Of a DNA stretch of 5,748 bases, positions 4,814 to 5,748 are shown one piece after another. The position numbers and the translations under genes were made by a program. The notes beneath the pieces are model-generated. The model saw nothing but the letters and a program-made list of their open reading frames with translations. It made no database searches and was not told the origin of the DNA. Every line of letters starts with the position of its first letter. The first letter of the stretch is position 1. The stretch covers positions 1-5,748 of the forward strand of contig JAMOAC010000011.1 of assembly GCA_023621975.1 (NCBI GenBank), written 5' to 3'. Source of the DNA: Bacillota bacterium (GTDB taxonomy: Bacteria; Bacillota_A; Clostridia; Acetivibrionales; DUMB01).

Positions 4814-5656
4814 TTGAAGGGAAAGCCCATTTATAAAAGATGGTGGTTCTGGGTTGGTATTGCTGTCGTAATTATTGTTATTGCAGCTGCGTCGGGCGGA
4901 AATAATGAAGGCCCTGGAACGGCAGATAACAGGTACGGTGCTGAAGATAAAGAAGAGCGTACCGTTGAGAAGGACGAAGAGCGAGCAGAAGATTCTGCCG
5001 AAGGGCCTGCTGAAGCACCTGCTGAAAAACCTGACGGGCAGCCTTCCGAAGAACCTGCTGAAGAGCCAACTGAGCAGGCCAGACAGCAGGAAGGGAAGCG
5101 TCCGGCAGAAACCATCGAGTTTTCAAATATCGTGGTGCAAAGCAGATATGGAACAACCATGGTTGTCGGTGAAGCTACAAATAATGATGACAAGGCTCAC
5201 AGCTTTACAATCAAGGTTAGCTTTTATGATGAAAGCGGTAAACTGCTTGGTACTGCAGCTGGTGCCATGAACGACCTTAACGGAGGAGAAACAAAAATAT
5301 TTACGGCAATGGGTTCGGAGGATTATACAAATGCTGCTCAATACAAGGTCCAGGTTGATACCATGGTTTCCAGCACTGCCAATAAAAAGAGCCCTGTTGA
5401 ATTCAAAAATATAACAATAAAGAGCAGCCTCGGTACAACGATTGTTGAAGGTGAAGCCAAAAACAACGATGACGTAAAACACTCATTTACCATTGTAATC
5501 GGTTTTTATGACAAGGATAAAAAACTGCTCGGCACTGCTGCAGGTGCAGTAAACGATCTTGCTCCGGGTGAGACTAAAATATTTACGGCTATGGCTGCGG
5601 AGGACTATTCCAATGCAGACAGCTATAAAATTCAGGTGGATACGTTAGTGGAATGA
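4814..5656 (+). CDS. Membrane-anchored protein with two tandem FxLYD-like domains
   Basis: A 280-aa protein if started at TTG 4814; ATG 4796 would add six residues. A basic N-terminus (KGKPIYKR) is followed by WWFWV and a hydrophobic segment, together residues 10-28, probably an uncleaved signal anchor with the rest outside. Residues 30-100 are a low-complexity Glu/Ala/Pro stalk with repeated PAE/EEP units. Two 85-residue domains follow, 101-185 and 195-279, about two-thirds identical to each other. Each has a G-E-A-x-NNDD start, HSFTI, a FYD turn, KLLGTAAGA, NDL, GETKIFTAM, EDY and KxQVDT. This matches FxLYD-type beta-sandwich domains of Firmicutes surface proteins, whose ligand is generally unknown. 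There is no cysteine lipobox and no LPXTG signal. The gene follows the SDR gene by 30 bases and is probably in the same operon. Confidence 0.85.
   Translation: MKGKPIYKRWWFWVGIAVVIIVIAAASGGNNEGPGTADNRYGAEDKEERTVEKDEERAEDSAEGPAEAPAEKPDGQPSEEPAEEPTEQARQQEGKRPAETIEFSNIVVQSRYGTTMVVGEATNNDDKAHSFTIKVSFYDESGKLLGTAAGAMNDLNGGETKIFTAMGSEDYTNAAQYKVQVDTMVSSTANKKSPVEFKNITIKSSLGTTIVEGEAKNNDDVKHSFTIVIGFYDKDKKLLGTAAGAVNDLAPGETKIFTAMAAEDYSNADSYKIQVDTLVE
5114..5650 (+). repeat. Intragenic duplication encoding two FxLYD-like domains
   Basis: Copy 1 covers 5114-5368 and copy 2 covers 5396-5650, each 255 bp (85 codons), joined by nine codons encoding SSTANKKSP. By hand alignment 57 of 85 residues are identical with no gaps. 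At DNA level exact matches are short (for example AAAATATTTACGGC in both), so the duplication is old enough for synonymous sites to have diverged. Confidence 0.9.
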
Positions 5657-5737
5657 TGAAACAAATCAGCAAATGGTTCGTCTAATATATATGAAATGCA
5701 TTTGTATTAAACGGGACAATTCGTTCCAGGTAACTTG

Positions 5738-5744
5738 AAAGGAG
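5738..5744 (+). promoter_or_regulatory. Ribosome-binding site of the next gene, which starts at or beyond the window edge
   Basis: AAAGGAG lies at the extreme right end. The ATG at 5746-5748 is only one base away, too close for normal initiation, so the true start is probably a few bases outside the window. In the 80 bases before it (5657-5737) I see only a 10-bp palindrome AAATGCATTT (5694-5703) and no terminator. The downstream gene may therefore be read from the same operon. Confidence 0.5.
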
Positions 5745-5748
5745 AATG

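Noticed and set aside
4831..5482. Alternative frames in both strands over the FxLYD gene, some Ser/Ala/Gly- or Leu/Gln-repetitive
   Set aside because: They are by-products of the purine-rich repetitive stalk codons and the duplicated domains; the FxLYD frame explains the region.
1..5748. CRISPR array, insertion sequence, phage or toxin-antitoxin module
   Set aside because: No regular direct repeats with spacers, transposase or integrase motifs, terminal inverted repeats, or paired small toxin/antitoxin genes were seen.

Overview
The window looks like a chromosomal segment from a low-GC Gram-positive bacterium of class Clostridia. Four things point there: an IreB-family regulator beside RuvX and a DUF1292 protein (a Firmicutes core neighbourhood), a YerB-type DUF3048 lipoprotein, strong AGGAGG-type ribosome sites with heavy use of AGG/AGA/ATA codons, and AT-rich intergenic DNA. 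A cellulolytic, Acetivibrio (Clostridium) thermocellus-like relative is plausible by feel, but I cannot prove the genus. Every intact gene is on the + strand. No mobile element, CRISPR array, tRNA or rRNA is recognisable.

Left part (1-2171): the window opens in the C-terminal TRAM domain of an MtaB-type tRNA methylthiotransferase. A promoter-bearing, palindromic gap follows, then ireB (86 aa). An aldo/keto reductase fused to a C-terminal 2[4Fe-4S] ferredoxin domain comes next, then ruvX (138 aa). In many Firmicutes ireB, ruvX and the DUF1292 gene are close neighbours; here the reductase-ferredoxin gene sits between ireB and ruvX.

Middle (2172-2898): a very acidic 103-aa DUF1292 protein has its own extended -10 promoter and a strong intrinsic terminator, so it is probably mostly monocistronic. 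Its two flanking gaps share an identical 16-bp AT-rich sequence. The downstream gap continues into a short tandem array of TTTATGTTGCAG-like units that overlaps a promoter-like sequence. A good antisense promoter match lies just upstream of the DUF1292 gene.

Right part (2899-5748): three closely spaced genes probably form one operon. They encode a DUF3048 lipoprotein, a classical SDR dehydrogenase, and a membrane-anchored protein with a Pro/Glu/Ala-rich stalk and two near-identical FxLYD-like domains. Two products are predicted to be envelope-exposed and one cytosolic. The window ends on the ribosome-binding site of another gene.

I do not see a convincing new defence, mobile or metabolic system. 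The best leads are the reductase-ferredoxin gene inside the ireB-ruvX cluster, the repeats around the DUF1292 gene, the possible antisense transcript, and the envelope/dehydrogenase operon.
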